From: Planoprotostelium fungivorum
Taxonomy: Eukaryota; Evosea; Variosea; Cavosteliida; Cavosteliaceae
Assembly: GCA_003024175.1 (NCBI GenBank)
Contig: MDYQ01000080.1
Span: 1 to 64,000 of the forward strand
Length of the DNA: 64,000 nucleotides
Reading direction: 5' to 3'
Under the pieces are notes generated by a model. It searched no databases. It saw only the letters and a program-made list of their open reading frames with translations, and was not told where the DNA came from. Below, piece after piece: positions 36,822-48,572 of this stretch. Position numbers and translations under genes: made by a program. Within the stretch, counting starts at the first letter, position 1, and each line of letters opens with the position of its first letter.

Positions 36822-38195
36822 TCACCCCTTCAGATCTTCAGCTGCCGTGTTGAGATAACGGATGAACATCATGTGATCGATGCCGATGTTGCTGCGCAAC
36901 ACCATCTGACACGTCTCATACCATTCTTCAGCAGTCATGCCGCTCTTTACGTCGGATAATTCTCTCTCTACGAGTTCCAGCTGGTGGGAGATGTACCACC
37001 AGAAACTCTCCACGTTTGCTCCGTTGCCCTGATGAGACGATGAGATGAGATGAGATGATGAGATGAGATGAGATGATGAGATGAGATGAGATGAGATGAG
37101 ATGAGATGATGAGATGGTGATCTAATCTCACCCAATTGTGATTGATGGATATCGTATCTTCTTCGTTCATCACCTACTTTGGGTCACGTTGTGGTCTCGA
37201 TGTGCGATGTGGACAATGGTGATGACGATCGATGAGGCCGTTCGGATGATCGACATCGATTCACCTGATGATACCAACCACTGGGTACGAATATTGTTTC
37301 CCCTCCTCTCTGCACGACCTCGAATCTCTTCGCCTTCTCGAAATCAGGAAACCTCTCCCTGTCCCATCCGAACACATCCCTCAGCGTGTGGCCGTTGGCG
37401 TCCTGCGATGACGTCATTTCACGTCATCGTCTACAGCGTTGTAGATCACCGTGAAATATTGCTCTTCGCCCTTCGGGAAGAGTATCCACCTCTTGATGCC
37501 GCAGACATTGGTGGACCATGAGTAACTGCCAAAGACATCACAGTGAAGGGGGGTGTAGGTTCCCCTCGGTCCCATGTAGACGAAACGATAGTCATCGACA
37601 TGTAATCGATCCCAGTAGAGGTTGATCCAGTCTTCTGTTAATGGTGAGCAGGTGGCGATGGAACGCGTTTGAACCTTGGAAGTAGATGGGAACGGAATAG
37701 AAACCATCGCACGGAGGTAGCTGCAGTGATTCGAAACGAAGTCTCGATGGAATGCATGATGATCACCTGTTTCGAGAGGTGCCAATCCTTAAGATAGTAT
37801 AGAGGTCCGTCTAAATAGAATGATGATTGAAGTGTTGGTTCGATTCCATTCCGTCGGTCGATCAGACATTTCCAGTAAGAGATGTAATCAGAGACTTGAC
37901 ATTCTCTCCTCTTCCCTCCTCCATAGTCGACAGAACACTCTGCAGCTGGTGCAGTGAGACGTCCGTAATGTTCTCTCAACCAATCGAGATCAGGATGTCC
38001 ATTCTTTAAAAATGTCAAATCGATCTTATATTCAGACTTGTTCATCACCTTCACCCATAAATGTCGAGCCACCCAATCATCGATGAGATCAGTAATGATG
38101 ATGGGCTCGTTGTCCTTCAGATGTCGCTCGAAAAATTGTTGATAAGATAGATCGCGATAGCTGACTCTCTGTATCACTGTCGGTCGCGCCATCAT
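36822..38195 (-). CDS. JMJD4-type 2-oxoglutarate oxygenase
   Basis: Starts MMARPTVIQRVSYRDLSYQQ. It has the JMJD4 order: NEPIIITDLIDDWVA, the YLKDWHL segment, WDRLHVDDYRFVYMGPRGTY, the iron ligands in PLHCDVFGSYSWS (HxD), NVCGIKRWILFPKGEE, ETIFVPSGWYHQV (distal His) and DTISINHNW, then the C-terminal CQMVLRSNIGIDHMMFIRYL. Human JMJD4 hydroxylates a lysine of translation factor eRF1; iron and 2-oxoglutarate residues are all kept, so an active enzyme is likely. The end at 36822 is the first stop; an extra 3' exon near 36640-36730 with a helix (MEAIRRVLVQMKENCAEEM) is possible, but I found no in-frame splice to it. Confidence 0.9.
37031..37115 (-). repeat. GATGAGATGA microsatellite in a JMJD4 intron
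   Basis: GATGAGATGAGATGATGAGATGAG tract, shown on the + strand; sense strand reads TCATCTCATC. It lies in the intron before the NHNW exon. Confidence 0.85.
37430..37445. other. Intronic hairpin word TCTACAGCGTTGTAGA
   Basis: Stem TCTACA/TGTAGA with loop GCGT in an intron of the JMJD4 gene. Confidence 0.8.
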
Positions 38196-38495
38196 CTTCC
38201 TCTGTCAGAATTTGAGATTGGCACTACAACGACACTTGATTCTACGTGCAAGCACTCAATCTTCTCCACTCTTTAGAGGTGGAATCTAATATCAATCAGC
38301 TCACGACTTTGTTGTCATCGATCGTTGAGAGCTGATCATCTCTCGAAAAAGTTGATCACAAAAGACGGAATACATGCACGTCACTGTGGTGACGATCATC
38401 ACATGCTGTTGCAGTTTCATAATCCCTTATCCATTTGTCCTCGTCCGTGATAGATGATCACACATCTACAACGAGTATGTACACTTTATAGAGGA
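38196..38495. other. JMJD4 promoter and TOP3A 3' flank
   Basis: About 300 bp between two minus-strand genes. It contains one half-site of the recurrent word (TCTACAACG, near 38465). No gene seen. Confidence 0.5.
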
Positions 38496-41400
38496 TCAAC
38501 CGTTCGGACAGTTTCTCTTGTTGTGTCCCGTCTGTCCACAGTTGCTGCATTTTCTTCCCCCTCCACTCTCGCTCTTTGGTTTCTGTGGTGAAAACTGAAA
38601 CATTCATCAGAAAAGAATAAAATAAAATAAAAGGTCACTTGGGGTCTTCCTGGCATGGCTGAAGGGCCGTTACTCTTTCCTCCGAATTTTTTTCCCGATG
38701 AATAATCTCCACGGCCAGAATTCGAATTCGATCCCCCTGTTTTCTTCAATTTTTCTTCCATTCGAAAAAAGATTTCAATCTTTTCACTCCTCTCACCTTC
38801 TGGACAATTGTTGGCGAAATGTCCTGGCTGTCCACATTTGTAGCAGCTTCCGGAAGAAGAATTGTTGTTGTTGTTGCCACTTCCGAACCCGCCAGTTTTC
38901 CCCGAACCACTGTACGATCTCCCACCGTTATTATTCTTTTCGGGACAATTTGAAGAATAATGTCCCGGTTTGTTGCAATTGAAGCAAGCACCACTCGCAC
39001 CTGAGAGAAAATTCAACATTTCCGAAAGAAAAAAAGAAAAAGAAGAAAAGAGAAAGAAATATCTCACCTCCCCCCGATGAAGAAAAGTCTGATGTCTTTG
39101 AACTCTTTGAAAAATTTCCGTTACCCCTGGTAGATTCTTCGTCGGCCCATTTGAATGAATTGGGACACTGCTCTCCCTGTGGCTTCGCGCAGACCCAAAA
39201 TTTCCTCCCCTTATTGTCCCCTTCTCGCGTCATCTACAACGTTGTAGACAGTCACTCACCCTCTCTGTTCACAGTTCTCTTGACGCAGGGCTCTTGATGG
39301 CCCGGGCAGAGGACTTCTTCTCCATCGTCGTCATGGTTACCGTTCGAATTTGATTTCCCGGAATATGAATTCCCGCCCGAATTTCCGCCCTTCTTGTTCG
39401 GACAATTCGAAGAGAAATGTCCGGGCTGGCCGCAGGAGAAGCAGGAGTTATTCCCGGCGTCTGTCTACAATGAGCCATTCGACCGTCTACAACGAGCCGT
39501 TCACCTCTCGAGGGAGGAGGGTTACCGTACGAATGATTGTTGGGTCTCTTCTTCACGGTCGGTTCTTCTTCTTCGTATTCAACGGGAGCGTGTCTCTTCG
39601 TTGTAGATGGATTCGTCGCGTGATTTGTCGTGTGATTTGTGTGGCGATTTGAATGGTTGATCGTGTTGTAGTTCAGGGTGCCCCCGTTGAACGTTGTAGA
39701 TGACGTACCACCTTGGCTCTTGGAAGGTGGTGGGAGGCTATTTTTAGGTGCAGGGGCTGGACTCGCTCTGTCTCGGGTTGTCGTGTAGAGGGGACCCTTG
39801 TTGTTCTGTTCCAATAGATCGGACAATACTTTGTCACATCCTCCAATACAACCCGTCAACTTTTTTCATTTCAGAAATAAAATTTTTATCTTCTATAAAA
39901 AATAAAATAAATTGTCACCTGATCTGTATCGTAGGTCGTGGCAATGGAAGATGTAGGAAGAAATTCCATTCTCAAGTGATGAATGGGTGAAGGGTGACAC
40001 ACTCTACACACAGTGTCCGTCACCGTGGCAGAGACACAGCCCTGCGGTAACCAGATGGCGTGATTGCAGGCCGGATAACCCTTGCAGCCTGCAATTTGGC
40101 TCAACAGTCACATTCAAATAGAACTCACCCAGAAAGACACCACCGTCCTTCTTCTTTCTCAAGACCATCTGAGATGTCTTACACAGGGGACACAATCTCA
40201 CTGGTTTGTCGTTTTGCTGGAGGTGATGAGGGGAGGTCATCGTCATGAGTCATGACGCTCACTTTCTTCGCGAGGGGACATTTGGCGGCGCACATGAAAC
40301 AATTGAACGGTCGACTCATCTTATCTGGATCGACCTAAAGACATCAGCTCATGTCGATCGTCCGATGATGATCATGATCATCCATCGCGATCGTCATCAC
40401 CTGATCGGCTGGTGGGTGGTTTCTACAGTATGGACAGATGGAATAGAGTGACTTCTCCTACATATAGAGTCAGTGAATGAATGATCGACAAACATTCACT
40501 CCGTTGATTGATACCGGCTGAAAGTTGCAGAGAGGACACCTCTGATCCAAGGGTGTCACCTGACCCATGGGAGGTAACGGATAAGAAGAAGTACAAGTGG
40601 CACAGAACAATACTCTCGTTCTCTATGGAACATAAGAAGGTGAAGCATGAGACTCTTAAACTCACGTCTCCCTTGCTTCGAATGGACATCTTTCCGTTGC
40701 ATTTTCCACAAGCCGAAAAGTTTCTCGTCTCTTCGTCAAACTGTGTACCCTGCACGTTAAAGTATTTCTTGAACGCCTGAAAGAAAATCAACTCACGGAA
40801 GGTCCTCCATCTCCACCTCATCCATGGTCGCCGCCCTCTCGATGGCCTGCATGAAGATCCTCTGATAAGCATCCAGTGCAGACTGCAACACTTGCTCTTT
40901 CGTCTTCGTTCCTCGGCTGATGGCCACCATGTCCCTCTCCGTCTGATGACGTCACACCCAACCGTCTCGAACGTCTCTTGTTCTCACCTCCGCACGTAAC
41001 TCTGGTTTTGATAACTCCAGGCCGATGGCATTATAACCTCCCACGAGGGCGACGCCGAGCGTGGTGGGCACGAAGAGCGCCGCCTTGTCCTTCTCAGCGT
41101 AGCCTCTGTTCTGTATCGTCTGGATGTGCTGTGCGATCGTTGCGTCGGTACCGATACCATTCTCGTGCATCATGGTGATGAGCTCTGCCTCGGAGAGGAG
41201 TGAAGGGGGTACGGTCTGACCCTGGGAGATGTCAGGGACTGAACGAATGGACTGCATACCTGATGGACTTCAAAAGAAGTGGGGACGAACGTTGTTCCCT
41301 CTTTGAAGTTGGGTATAGAGCGATCCGTCCATTTCTCGTAAGGAAAGACATCGAGCCAGTTGGTCTCTTGCACCATGAGACCTTTTGAATCATCAGTGAC

Positions 41401-43075
41401 ATCGGCGTGGAGAGATTCTCACCTTTCGTGGTGAATTTCTCGCCCGCAATGTCGATGGTGACCGTCGTCTCTTGACCGATGGCGTCCTTACTGCAACAAG
41501 CGAGAAAGTGTCTGACGATGTACGTGTACAACTCCTTCTCTCTTCCGTTCAGCCCTGTCGTATATTTCGTCGGATGAATGGGAGGGTGGGAGTTATCGTT
41601 GCTCTTTCCCTTCTTTGGAGGTAAGAATTTGTCTTGATCCAATAAGCTGAGGATGTTTCAGTGCGAGGACGATGACGAATCACTCACTCGGTGGCGTATT
41701 GACCCCAACCTGGATCGTTTGTTTGCATTTGTATCAACGATTGGAAGTCGGTACCGTCCTGAAACACGTCCGTTTCAGTACGTGGATAGCTGATCCAACC
41801 CGCTTGGTACAACTTCTCCGCGATCTGTTCGGTGGTTGGGATTTCGATGGGGATGAAATGTTCACCTTCATCGTTTCGTCGGAAGATATTCTCAGCTTAC
41901 GTGCGGCTTGCTTCTGCAGCTCCACGGTTGTCATGGGAAATGGTCGACTGAAGGAGGTAAATATGGATCACGTGACCGAAATGAACTCACTATTTTCTCT
42001 TCGGTTGTGCATCCACAGAGGTGACCGTGGCCTTCAGATCGTCCATACAATTGAGGTAGATGCTGAGAGTGCACATACTGTCGTACAGTCTGATTCGGGA
42101 CCAGTTGAAATCTGCGTACGATCCTTCTAATTCGACTGTACACTGAATCGTCCAGAAATCTTCCACGAGGAAATTCTGTATCTTCCAATATCGATCTACA
42201 ACGAAGCCCAGTGTGGGAAACTGACACGGGCCTGCACACTTCAGATGTCGTCGGTCGATGATGGTTTCACACCATAGCTGATCAGTGAATCTTGAAGACC
42301 TTCGAACTTTGGCTGGTACCGTAATGTCAGATAGCGTGTGAAGGCTGCACCGATACGTAAGTCCAATTCCATACGCGTTTCGACGGCCAATGAATCCAAT
42401 TCGTTCGGTGGCGTCAAGGTCTCCATAGCTCTGTAGATATCTCTGGAAGGAAATATTCAGACACCGCCGTGGATGCAAGATGATCACCCACCTTTCGTTG
42501 AGAGAGGAGAAGTGAGCACGAAGGACGATCATGTTCGGGTTGATCTTGAGACAGACTGACATGACTTCGAAGGCGATATTCTCTCCTTCACGATCGCAGT
42601 CCAGCCACAAGACGAGATACCTCCGTGAGATGAGACACGATCGAATGCATGACGGCTTACTTGGCACCCCTCGATTCTCTCTGTAGATTCTTCTCGATAT
42701 CCTCCATGTTGGCTGCCGTGAATCTCTCTATGGGTGCATGAAACAAATCGACAGGATCACATGAATTCCATCCCTGCACGTCTCAATATAAACGTTCCAG
42801 AAGGAATAAGAGCGCTCGCACCTTGTATTCTCCCACAAAGTCTGAACCCATCAGATGTCCACTGACAGACGTGAATTTCATCACGACGTTTTCGCCGTTC
42901 ACTCGACTGTCGAACTCCCACACAGGGTTGTACTTTCCAATTCCATTTCTCTGCACAAATGTTGAGAGCCCAATCCGATCACATATCTCACCCTTCGTTG
43001 ATTACCGTGGGCTAATATCTCGGTGACTCCTTTGGCTACAGAGGGCTTCTCTGCAACGTTCAAGGCGAACACCAT
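38496..43075 (-). CDS. DNA topoisomerase III alpha with GRF and zinc-knuckle tail
   Basis: Starts MVFALNVAEKPSVAKGVTEI, the Toprim opening, with the acidic triad in WLDCDREGENIAFE. The catalytic tyrosine sits in AGWISYPRTETDVF, and GIGTDATIAQHIQTIQNRGY is the conserved type IA block. C-terminal metal fingers follow: topo Zn ribbons (CPLCKTSQMVLRKKKDG...CKGYPAC), a CCHC knuckle (CFSCGQPGHFSSNC), a GRF finger (RTVNREGDNKGRKFWVCAKP), then three more CCHC knuckles (CFNCNKPGHYSSNC, CYKCGQPGHFANNC, CSNCGQTGHNKRNC). TOP3A acts with a RecQ helicase and RMI1 to dissolve Holliday junctions and with mitochondrial DNA. About 20 introns. The start lies 134 bp from the divergent HSBP1 gene. Confidence 0.94.
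39233..39248. other. Perfect intronic palindrome TCTACAACGTTGTAGA
   Basis: The full, symmetric form of the window's recurrent word, in the TOP3A intron before the GRF-coding exon. Four further half-sites lie within 500 bp. Confidence 0.9.
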
Positions 43076-43208
43076 GCACGTGAGATGTGATTACAATTGA
43101 AACGGATTTGATTTTGACTCCCGGAAAATTGGCGGGTAAGTTGCATTGTAGATTAAATCTCATTTTATCGCATTTATCAGCTTCATCATCGCATCGTACC
43201 TTGAAGAG
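43076..43208. promoter_or_regulatory. Bidirectional promoter of TOP3A and HSBP1
   Basis: Only 133 bp separate the two start codons, so both 5' UTRs and promoters must lie here. It contains CCCGGAAAATTGGCGGG (43120-43136), which includes an E2F-like GGCGGG core, and a TTGTAGA half-word near 43147. The regulatory reading is inference. Confidence 0.5.
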
Positions 43209-43545
43209 ATGGCCGATAACAACAACAACGATGGAGAGCCACAGGATCTTGGAATTTTTGTGCAGAACCTAATCACTCAAATGGTGTGTTACATTGAAAA
43301 TGTGTTGAGCCTTCTTCTGATTCAGAACAGCAAGGGCAATTTGAGAAGATGTCGGAAACTATTCTCGACAGAAGTGAGTCAGTCTCCTCTGAATGAATGG
43401 TATCTCATATTTGTGACTCACCTCTGCAATAGTTGACAACATGGGAGACAGAATTACTGTCTTGGAGAAATCTATGAACGACTTGGTCGCTCAAGCCAAC
43501 AGCATCGAGGAAGCTAGAAACAACCAAAAGAAGTCTAACCAATAA
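43209..43545 (+). CDS. Heat shock factor binding protein 1 (HSBP1)
   Basis: The spliced product is 77 aa, as in other HSBP1. It reads DLGIFVQNLITQMQGQFEKM, then SETILDRIDNMGDRITVLEK, a continuous heptad-repeat coiled coil (human: VVQTLLQQMQDKFQTMSDQI...). HSBP1 forms a trimeric coiled coil that binds the HSF1 trimer and damps the heat shock response; it also takes part in WASH complex assembly on endosomes. Two introns (about 46 and 60 nt) fit the frame. AATAATAAAG overlaps the stop region. It converges with the RCC1-type membrane protein, with 68 bp between the stops. Confidence 0.94.
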
Positions 43546-43613
43546 TAAAGGGACAGTTGTACAGCGCCTCTCATCTATTCTGATTCCAATCGTGTATTCA
43601 TCCTCCACGAATC

Positions 43614-46600
43614 TCATGCCACCATGATGTTCGATCGTCCAAATTCTTCCGCTTCGGGTTCCTTCCGTTTCGACTTGGCATAGAGCCAGTTGATGACGTA
43701 GGCAAAGATCATCACACCAAAGATGATGAGGAACACCCACAACAGCGTCCAGAACGTGAAGGTGGCTGAGGGTGATGAGATGTAGAACGTAGTGAGGAAT
43801 GTGATGCCGGAGATGTCTCACCGTTGTTTGATTTCGGTTTTTCTAGCGGCAAGTCTGTTCCGTAGAGGTAGAAGAGAGGTCCTGAAGACACAGAGACACC
43901 CATCACACTTAATGAGACACCATCGTGTCCCACATGGCTCTTCGGGTTGGAATTTAGACATCGAACGACACCCGAACGGAAGGTAGCCAGACATCCAGAA
44001 GCACCTGTAGAGGATGAGTCGATGATGATGCAGATGATGACGCAGATGATGATGTACCTAATTGGTCACTCGGAACCACCACTCCGCAAGAGATATCCAA
44101 CGTGAAGCCATCATTCACATTATCTGTCTCCCTTTCAGCTCATCCTTCAGCATCACGAAGTGTGCATCACCTCTGATCTCAAAGACGCTCGATATGATCC
44201 TTCTATCGCTCCCTTCTTCACTGACACCCAGAGTGGCTAAGACACTATCCGCAACTGCATTCTCATCATCATCCGCTCTCCATCACATGAAAATAAATCC
44301 GCTCTCCATCAAATGAATTCATCATGATAAAATAATAATCTCTCACCAGGGGAGATAGATACGTATCTGAGATTCTTCTGAATCTTCGCATTCTTGTACA
44401 ATTTGATAGTGCAAGGTAAGATGTTCGAGGAAGAATTGTCATAAGCCAGGGTTAACGTCGTGTCCTTTGCCGTGCTGACAGTCACGTTGGCGTGCACCAC
44501 CTTCGTCTGAGAAGGTGCCTGTACATCGTGAGAAAAGTCGATGAAATCTCCCCACCTCGGGACAACTTGCCCTACAAGTGGAGTCGAAACATCTGACGGT
44601 GCTGTTCGAGCAGGTGCAATCGTTCGCGTCACCCACACAGCCCCCGGATGGACACTACAACGAGTCAATTTCATTTTCCACGATTTCTCACCATGATTTG
44701 ACCCAGTGGACAGCCGTTGTAGTGGAGACAACTCTCTGTCGTACCATTCTGGATGCATCTACCGTCAGGACACAATCTGTACCCCGCACCACAACCATCT
44801 TCTGCACACACTCCATCCTTTGACTGACACCCACTCTGACACCTACGCACTCAGTGGATGACGAGTGATGACGTCATCACCTCTTTGGGTATTCGACCGG
44901 GCAGGCGGGGGTGGGTGGACATCGCTCTGAGCAGCTTCCGTCCCAGCATCTTGTGAGGTTTCCGCAGGAATTTGGATTGGAGGAGTAACATTCTTGGGCA
45001 GAGGTGCCACACTTTGCGTCGAAGCAGAGGAACGGCTGAGAGGGAGGGCATTGAACGGAGGATGAGCAGAAGCTGAAATTGTCGAAGCACAGAGTGGATC
45101 CCGCACATCTGATCCATCGCATGAGAAGACGATCGCGATCGTGATCGAGATGTGATGATCATCGTTCTGATGATGTATGGCTCACCTGACGGGTTGAAGG
45201 AGGGGACACACGTCCGTAGAAACGTGTTGCGTCACCGTTTGCAGCACCATGAGATCGTGAGACGTACCGGTGGACATGTACAAGTTGGTCGTTTCGTTCA
45301 GATTCCACCTCGCGATGACTTCCTCCTTACCACAATCATATATCGTTCCGTTGACTGCATCCATTCACCGAACGAAACGAAATGTCGAGGAAAACTCACG
45401 TGTAGCGACGACGGAGCCGCGAACGCCCGAACTGATGGACATGACATGGTCGTGATCAGTGAAGATGGGTTTCGATACCTTGTCTCTCTCGCTCGATTTG
45501 TGACAGAGTCTTCCGTTGGTGTTGTTACCGACCGAGATGACTCTGCCATCACCTGATGGACGATGAGATGATCTCATCTACATCGTGATGTGATCGTGAT
45601 GATCGTGATCACGATGAGACTCACTGAGGAGATAGAGGGCAGCCTCGCTGATTCTGACGTCTACAACGGTGGCATCACCCAACATACCTTCGATTTCTGT
45701 CAGGCGGGTGGGAGAGCGAGTGGTTTGATTGAGAATTCCTGGAAATTCCCCCCAACCGTAGATGGATCGGCCGTCGGAGGAGACGGACGACGTGAAGCTG
45801 AAATTTCGGGTTACGCATGATCACGTGATGCACTCTCACCTCTTGTAGGCCGCGATGAGACTCATCGTTTGTTCGAGTGGAACCTTTATCAAAATCAATC
45901 GTCACGTCCATCATATCATCAACACTTCATCCATCATCACTCGTATCATCACATCCACCATCGTATCATTACCAATTCTCGATTTGAATTCACCTTTTCT
46001 GGAATATTCCTGGAATCATCCGTACCAAGGCCCAGCCCCGGACCTCTACCACAAGTGTATACCCTCCCATCATCTACAACGAGTCATCTCTAAATTCGAT
46101 CTACAACTCTCACTGGTCAGGAACATGGAATGTTCCTCTCCCGCTGCCGCCTGACACCGAGATCAGAAGACGTTATCATGATGATGGTAGATCATGTATG
46201 AACTCACTTGTTTCAATGTCTCATCAAAAAACCAATAGATCCAGTAGGGGCTGGCGATTGTATTTTCGACGGACCTTCCGTTGCACAATCTCCCTCCATC
46301 CCCAACACCCCAGCTGATGGTGAGGTCAGCGATGATGAGAGATGTGTACCTGTGGTTCGTCTCTTCTTCTCACCTGTAAGCGAATCCTTCTTCTAATGAA
46401 GAGTCAGATATGTCGGGTCGATCGATTATCATGATGTGTCTCACCAGTCAGGACGAGGACGTGTCTGGTACCGATATATACCTGTATCGAAGTGTTGAGG
46501 GGATGGTCTTAGCATGTTCGAGAACATACCCTCTTGGCTTTATCTATGCCAGAGACTCTCTTTGGCTCGTGATATTCCCAGTTATCATATCTACCCGTAC

Positions 46601-46975
46601 CCAACAGTCCAATTCTTCCATCTGAACCTCTCAATCGATGATCACAACTTGAATCATCGACTCACTGCTTCCAAAAGAATATAGACGACCGTCAGCTGTA
46701 TTTATCAGTCGGTGTCGCAAAGTCACCATCTCACCTGCTACTGCAAATGATACCAGAGGACCAGCTGCGACATTCGTGATGTCCAACCCCAGTAACTCTT
46801 GAATGGGTGTCGGATCATCGATCGTCTCTGTCTTTTCCACACTCAATTCTCCTTTCGATGCCGACCCCCAGCCATAAGTTCCAATCAGAGTCATTTGCTT
46901 GTCCGCAGAAGCGTTAGATAGAAGAAATAGGTGACATATTGAGATGATGCAGAAGAGAGACCTGATTACTCTCAT
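43614..46975 (-). CDS. Type I membrane protein with extracellular RCC1 propeller and Cys-rich repeats
   Basis: Starts MRVIRSLFCIISICHLFLLS, a signal peptide. It is followed by RCC1-type blades (LIGTYGWGSASKGELSV, GRIGLLGTGRYDNWEYHEPK, TISWGVGDGGRLCNG, GRVISVGNNTNGRLC) with DG-x-LY-x-FG turns. A Cys-rich section follows (CPPSQPFLCFDAKCGTSAQE, CGNLTRCWDGSCSERCPP, CKSQNGCVCAEDGCG-like repeats). Then comes a beta-rich domain and finally one membrane helix (FWTLLWVFLIIFGVMIFAYV) with a short basic and acidic tail (KSKRKEPEAEEFGRSNIMVA). RCC1 itself is nuclear, so an exported propeller is unusual; it could be an adhesion or recognition receptor, by analogy with other surface propellers. About 15 introns, several GATG-rich. 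Confidence 0.75.
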
Positions 46976-47516
46976 CCCATAGACTCTCCTGTGCGTGGTG
47001 GCAATACAATTCCAAATGTTTCAAATAATACGGATTGTAACAGAACCCTGCATGACAAGATTTATACTGTGCTCATGAAATGGAGCATTTGAACGACATC
47101 CTGTGCATTTTTCGTCCATATGGACTTGTAACTGAAGATGGAGTCTGCTCATTTATGTCCGTCTGAGGCTAAATATATCTTCATTATCTCTGAGACCCTC
47201 ACTAGAGCAAACGACGCCACCACTGACTCGTGATCAACCCTAGCATCACGCACGACCAGCTGATACCGATGTAAAAATTTAAAAAATCCAAAAAAAAAAG
47301 CAGCAAGCATCCTGCGATCTCTCAGATGTCTGCCTCGTTACACGAAGCTTTTAGAGGATGTTTGATGGCATCGATAGAGAATCTTCACGTCCAGCTCAGA
47401 GAGATCCTCGTTGTTTCTTTTCGGAATAAAATTTTTATTGCAATGAAAACGGCGGTTGGCGGTGTGCAAATCATTATGTTGAGAGCACAGTCCTGAACAG
47501 GCTGCAAACCAACAAC
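46976..47516. other. Divergent promoter region
   Basis: About 540 bp between the RCC1-type gene (minus) and the U-box gene (plus). Contains an A10 tract near 47290. A 56-codon frame starting MSASLHEAFRGCLMASIENL at 47324 has no support from splicing or homology that I can see. Confidence 0.45.
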
Positions 47517-48523
47517 ATGTAAGTATCTCACTTACTCTCATTCTCACACACACATCTACACTTACATACCACATACACACACCACCACCTCTTCGTCACA
47601 AGCACAGCCACTCACAGCATCTTCTTCTCTCATGGTCATCCTTCCACACAGACTGACTTATTATAGGAGCACACAAAGAACTCAGCTTCGTACCAGACAA
47701 TGCAGGGCCAGACGCCAGACGCAACTGCACCAGAGCGAACGCGAAGAAGTGCAGATCAACCGTGACGGCCTCGCCGAGCAACTCGACCAGCTCGAGAAGT
47801 CTTTCAAAGAGGTAACACTCACCCCACCCCCTTCACCTCACTGACCGACGTACAGAACGAGACCAGACTGAAGGACTACGAAGAGTCCATCGAGGCCGCC
47901 AGACGTTTCATAGAGAAGGTCACGGCCGACCGCGTCAAAGTGGCCAAGCTAGTCGATGAAGTGAGATCGGAGGTCGAGCGCAAACGAAACGGTGTGGCTG
48001 ATGCCGATCGTAGGCTTCGTTCCTATGACGAACTCCTTCAGCAAGACAGACAGAGAGAGGCAGACATCACCAAAGATGAACCCACTTGGATTGCTTCTGC
48101 CGCCCAGGGAGCATTCAGAAGGTAAGAACGAGAGGACCTTCCACAGACACTGAATCGACTTTCAGATTGAAGACAGCCATGGCCGACAGCGTCAACGCCT
48201 GCATCAAGATATCGACCGCCAGACCCAGTGCTGCCGGAAAGAGGAAGGTATCTGCACAGGCCAACAGAGGTCCTGCCAAGAGGAAGTTTGTGGAAGTCAT
48301 CGAGGACGACTTGCTCTGCCCCATATCAAAGGAGTTGATGTCCGATCCAGTCCTGACGGTGGACGGCCACACGTACGACAGAACCAACATTGTCGCTTGG
48401 TTCGAAAGAGGCAACAGACGCTCGCCCACGACCAACCTTGTCCTGGAGAGCTTCAATTTGATCCCCAACCACAGGGTCAAGTCCCTTGTTCAGTCTTACA
48501 GAGAGAAGAGATCGATCGTATGA
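47517..48523 (+). CDS. U-box E3 ubiquitin ligase with N-terminal coiled coil
   Basis: The C-terminal 75 residues are a U-box: DDLLCPISKELMSDPVLTVD, GHTYDRTNIVAWFERGNRRS, then NHRVKSLVQSYREKR. U-boxes bind E2 enzymes without zinc. The preceding 200 residues are a long coiled coil (INRDGLAEQLDQLEKSFKEN, AARRFIEKVTADRVK, DEVRSEVERKRNG) and a basic linker. The start codon appears split by the first intron: AT at 47517-47518, GTAAGT donor at 47519, acceptor at 47666, then G. If that intron is kept, an ATG at 47632 gives another N-terminus (MVILPHRLTYYRS) in the same frame. Substrate unknown. Confidence 0.84.
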
Positions 48524-48572
48524 ACAATGTAAATGATTGTGAATGGGTTCTTCTTCTTTGTGTAGAGTTTCT

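Noticed and set aside
47324-47494. A 56-codon frame upstream of the U-box gene
   Set aside because: Not joined in frame to the U-box exons and not recognised; it overlaps a TTTTATT/AATAAAA region.
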